Source: Chryseobacterium sp. 7
Lineage (GTDB): Bacteria > Bacteroidota > Bacteroidia > Flavobacteriales > Weeksellaceae
Assembly: GCF_003663845.1 (NCBI RefSeq)
Contig: NZ_RCCA01000001.1
Location: 3,348,001-3,412,000 of the forward strand
Direction of reading: 5' to 3'
Length of the DNA stretch: 64,000 nucleotides
The notes beneath the pieces are model-generated. The model saw only the letters and a list, made by a program, of their open reading frames with translations, was not told the origin of the DNA and made no database searches. Shown here piece by piece: positions 61,201 to 64,000 of this stretch. A program made the position numbers and the translations under genes. Position 1 is the first letter of the stretch. Each line of letters opens with the position of its first letter.

Positions 61201-63584
61201 TCGCTAAATTTATTTTTTATTTTTTGAAACCATGATTTCTCAACATGATTATTATATCCATAACCATATTTGTTACTGTATCCTAAATTTTCTCTGTTAA
61301 CATCATTAAGAACAAAACCAACATTGTTTATTTTTTTCTGATCTATATTAATATTGGCAAATTGCATCAATGATTTCTCTGTGTATCTTGATCTGGACAC
61401 ATAGATGGTGACATCTGCAAGATCAGAAATAAGGAATGTGTCTGTTACAAGAAGTAATGGTGCCGTATCAAGGATGATATAGTCATATTTTCCTCTCAGC
61501 TCTTCCAGAAGTGTTTCATAACGTCCATTAGATAGTAATTCTGTTGGGTTAGGAGGAATCATTCCTGAATAAATAACATCCAAATGAGGGTTAAATGATG
61601 ACACGTGAATAATATCCTCAAGTTTGGTATTATCAGAATAAAGAAATTCTGTAAGTCCTGTAAGCCCTTTTCTGGCAGGATTATATCTTTGCAGCTGAGG
61701 GTTTCTGATATCAGAACCAATGATAATAGCTTTTTTCTTAGGATTAGCAAGGGTAAGAGCCAAATTAACGGAAGTAAAAGTTTTGCCTTCTCCTTTCACC
61801 GTTGATGTAACAAATACCACTTTACCTTTTTTATCCTTAGGGAGCATAAAGTTCATATTGGTAATAAGAATTCTAAATGCTTCCGCCATTGGTGTAATAT
61901 CATTCACTTTAACAATTTCAGAATCTCCTTTTTCAAGACTTGGTAATTCAGCAATTACAGGGGCATGAATAAGTTTTTCTAAATCATGTTTAGTTTTAAT
62001 CTTATTATTAAATAGATTTTTCAAGTATATAACAATAATTGGAACCAATAATCCGACAACAAACGTTGCTAAAAGAATTAACATTTTCTTAGGAGCTACC
62101 GGCCCCTGTGATGAATATGCAGTATCTATTACTTTAGCTTTTGGCGCTGTAATAGACTGTGCAATAGCCGTCTCTTCTCTTTTCTGTAATAATAACAAAT
62201 ATAAATTCTCTTTTATCTGCTGCTGTCTTTCAATACCTCTAAATATTTTCTCGATGGATGGAAGTTTAGAAATTTTTTCAGAAACTTTATTTTGTTCTCC
62301 TAAATATTCTCCTCTTGCAAGCTCTAATCCAGTCTGATTTTTTTGTAAGCTTTGAACAATTGAGGTACGCAAAGAATTAATTTGTTTTGTAACATCTACA
62401 ACCGCAGGGTTTTCTGGTGTAGCAGATTCTAACAATCTATTTCTCTGCAACACTAATTGATTATAATTTACGATTCCAGCTACAGCTTCTGAATTATTAA
62501 GCCCTACATTTGCAGGTAACACTTGATACTGACCTTGTTTAGAAACGAAATTCAGCAAAGAATTGGTAAGTTCTAATTGAGCATTTACATCTAACTGTTT
62601 CGCTCTGGCAGATGCCGAACTTTGTAGGTTAATTTTTGCTTCTGTTTCCAGATCTGTTAAGTTATTTTTAGCTTTAAAGTTCTCTTTTTCATTTTCCACC
62701 TGGCCAAGCTCTACAGAAAGCTTCTTTACTCTGTCTTCAATAAAATCCAGTGTTTTTTTAGATTCCTGATTTTTATCTGTAATCGCATCATTATTATACA
62801 TTACAACTAATGTATTCAAAATATCCGCGGCTTTATTTGTCTCGGGGTAATTGATTTCAAGTCCTACAACAGTCGTTTCTTTGTTTACCACTCCAATACC
62901 GACTTGCTGTTGTAAGCTATTAACTTTTGCTTCAATCGGCGAAATAAACAGCTCTAAATCATTAGTATTTATATCTTTTATTTCATTGGGATTAAACTGC
63001 GCGTTTTTAACAATAATAATATTTGCAAAAGGCAGACTTATTGTTTTTCCGAAACCAGAAACAATACTTTTTTCTAACTCATCTGAAGTAATACTAATTT
63101 CATTTCCTTTTATAGAAACATTTAAGGGTTTACCCGGAAACTTTACAAGAGGTTTTTCGTTAATTACTTTTACAATTATGGGCGAAGTATTTTTATATAA
63201 CTCTTTTTTAATAATTTTTCCTTTAGCAAAAATATCAACCTGAAGATTTTTAGTAATTACCACATCTCTCATTAGCCTTTTAGACTTGAGAATTTCAATC
63301 TCATTTTCGATACTATTGGTTTTCATTCCTCCAAAGCCTGATAAATCTTGTAAAACACCGGCATCATTACTTACAGTAGGAGCATTTTTCGTATCTTTAA
63401 TTAAAATTGTAGTTTTTATATTGTATACAGGAGTTATAAATTTAAAAGCAATATAAGCAACCAATACAAATAAAAGAGCTGAAACTACAAACCATGGCCA
63501 TCTTTTTATATATGGCCTTATAATCTCATTAATATTAAATTGATCTTCTGTTTGAGAAAATTGAGTAGGATCCTGATTGTTCAT
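61197..63584 (-). CDS. wzc: Polysaccharide co-polymerase/tyrosine autokinase Wzc
   Basis: 795 residues. Two transmembrane helices frame a periplasmic Wzz-like domain (first helix ~35-53, second ~520-540) with coiled-coil segments ([21 protein letters not shown]). The cytoplasmic BY-kinase domain has Walker [13 protein letters not shown] (598-602 in GEGKT), Walker A' [10 protein letters not shown] and Walker [11 protein letters not shown]. The C-terminal end has a Tyr cluster (YSNKYGYGY, ~769-777) for autophosphorylation. Controls chain length and export with Wza, whose gene is 5 bases upstream. Confidence 0.93.
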   Translation of the reverse strand: MNNQDPTQFSQTEDQFNINEIIRPYIKRWPWFVVSALLFVLVAYIAFKFITPVYNIKTTILIKDTKNAPTVSNDAGVLQDLSGFGGMKTNSIENEIEILKSKRLMRDVVITKNLQVDIFAKGKIIKKELYKNTSPIIVKVINEKPLVKFPGKPLNVSIKGNEISITSDELEKSIVSGFGKTISLPFANIIIVKNAQFNPNEIKDINTNDLELFISPIEAKVNSLQQQVGIGVVNKETTVVGLEINYPETNKAADILNTLVVMYNNDAITDKNQESKKTLDFIEDRVKKLSVELGQVENEKENFKAKNNLTDLETEAKINLQSSASARAKQLDVNAQLELTNSLLNFVSKQGQYQVLPANVGLNNSEAVAGIVNYNQLVLQRNRLLESATPENPAVVDVTKQINSLRTSIVQSLQKNQTGLELARGEYLGEQNKVSEKISKLPSIEKIFRGIERQQQIKENLYLLLLQKREETAIAQSITAPKAKVIDTAYSSQGPVAPKKMLILLATFVVGLLVPIIVIYLKNLFNNKIKTKHDLEKLIHAPVIAELPSLEKGDSEIVKVNDITPMAEAFRILITNMNFMLPKDKKGKVVFVTSTVKGEGKTFTSVNLALTLANPKKKAIIIGSDIRNPQLQRYNPARKGLTGLTEFLYSDNTKLEDIIHVSSFNPHLDVIYSGMIPPNPTELLSNGRYETLLEELRGKYDYIILDTAPLLLVTDTFLISDLADVTIYVSRSRYTEKSLMQFANINIDQKKINNVGFVLNDVNRENLGYSNKYGYGYNNHVEKSWFQKIKNKFSE

Positions 63585-63588
63585 TAAT

Positions 63589-64000
63589 TTATTTCTTGAA
63601 TAGACTTATTACTACTGCGATTGCTGTAATACCAATTGAAATTGCTGTTAAGTAAATCCCTGTATTAGGGTTTTGTTTTGCCGCAATATTTCTTGCTTTA
63701 TTAGATGCTACTACGATTGCATCTCCTTGTTTCAGATTATAGTATGGTGAATTGATGAGATTGGCATCCTGCAGATTCACCTTTCCATGGGTAATCTGTC
63801 CGTTTTCAGATCTTATAATTAATATATCATCTCTTTTTCCATACATAGTCAGGTCACCTGCTAATCCAAGAGCATTTAAGATAGTTGCCTGTCCATTGGA
63901 TATAGTATAATCTCCTTGTCTGTTTACCTCCCCAAGTACTGTGACTTTAAAATTGGCAAGTCTTACATTTACGGTAGGATTTATAATATATCTTGTTAAT
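63589..64000 (-). CDS. wza: Polysaccharide export outer membrane protein Wza (C-terminal part, cut by window end)
   Basis: The frame is open to the right edge, so only the last ~137 residues are visible. They include an SLBB-type segment ([22 protein letters not shown], then [30 protein letters not shown]) and a C-terminal transmembrane-like helix ([20 protein letters not shown]) with a KK end. In Bacteroidetes Wza, this C-terminal helix replaces the amphipathic helix of E. coli Wza. It precedes wzc by 5 bases. An internal ATG at 63846 is not the start. Confidence 0.9.
   Translation of the reverse strand, partial: LTRYIINPTVNVRLANFKVTVLGEVNRQGDYTISNGQATILNALGLAGDLTMYGKRDDILIIRSENGQITHGKVNLQDANLINSPYYNLKQGDAIVVASNKARNIAAKQNPNTGIYLTAISIGITAIAVVISLFKK

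Noticed and set aside
62851..63243. Plus-strand ORF of 130 codons
   Set aside because: Antisense to wzc, hydrophobic by codon complement only.
1..64000. tRNA, rRNA or riboswitch genes
   Set aside because: No cloverleaf, rRNA-like or known riboswitch sequence (for example TPP before thiN or B12 before the TonB receptor) was recognised in the gaps.

Overview
The window looks like chromosomal DNA of a Flavobacteriia bacterium, most likely Chryseobacterium or a close relative. The evidence is low GC, an lpxC-fabZ fusion inside an lpxD/lpxA operon, the type IX secretion regulator PorX together with a T9SS sorting-domain protein, a GG-leader peptide of the Chryseobacterium 'bacteriocin-like' kind, Bacteroidetes-type promoter boxes (TAnnTTTG) and almost no Shine-Dalgarno sequences. 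No tRNA, rRNA, CRISPR array, IS element or prophage was seen.

Bases 1-16.5k are mixed housekeeping and accessory genes: the 3' end of a CocE/NonD hydrolase, an alkylation-repair pair (AlkB-like and Ada-like), agmatinase and arginine decarboxylase flanking a HAD phosphatase, a lipoprotein phosphatase, thiN with a cobalamin adenosyltransferase, a TonB receptor, a DinB protein convergent with a WYL regulator, an ABC exporter split by a one-base frameshift in an A8 tract, and lptB with an unusual C-terminal extension. Bases 16.5k-21.8k hold a TM2 protein, a 48-residue GG-leader peptide too short for ordinary ORF calling, hemB, a protein that is almost only a T9SS sorting domain, a NatA/NatB-type ABC pair and a beta-barrel protein. 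Bases 21.8k-29.8k are the lipid A block on the minus strand: an HD hydrolase, lpxD, lpxC-fabZ, lpxA, a small secreted protein, efp, a second lpxD, a secreted protein and sucD. Bases 29.9k-39k carry an S41 peptidase, porX, small lipoproteins, a YciI protein, exonuclease III, RlpA, two secreted proteins with tail-fibre-like features, and rimO.

From about 39.0k to the right edge, every gene is on the minus strand and tightly packed: a surface polysaccharide locus of at least 25 kb. It runs from a Wza-type exporter (cut by the window end) and a Wzc tyrosine kinase to RfbC, where the only strong terminator lies. The first part encodes what looks like a full WbpA-B-E-D-I route to UDP-ManNAc3NAcA, with an L-2-hydroxyglutarate oxidase inserted that could recycle the by-product of the WbpB step. 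Next come the flippase, an acyltransferase, an AsnB amidotransferase, glycosyltransferases, a membrane protein that is probably the polymerase (with an apparent frameshift in a T7 tract) and a phosphoglycosyltransferase.

The most unusual part is 40.2k-47.2k. Two KASIII-type condensing enzymes, a dedicated acyl carrier protein, a Rieske oxygenase, its likely flavin/2Fe-2S reductase, a short-chain dehydrogenase, a NeuD/PglD-like acyltransferase and a PglE-like aminotransferase sit in one contiguous run followed by a second phosphoglycosyltransferase. I read this as a cassette that builds a short hydroxylated acyl group on its own carrier protein and attaches it to an amino sugar of the glycan. 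The functional reading is inference; the gene content is seen directly.
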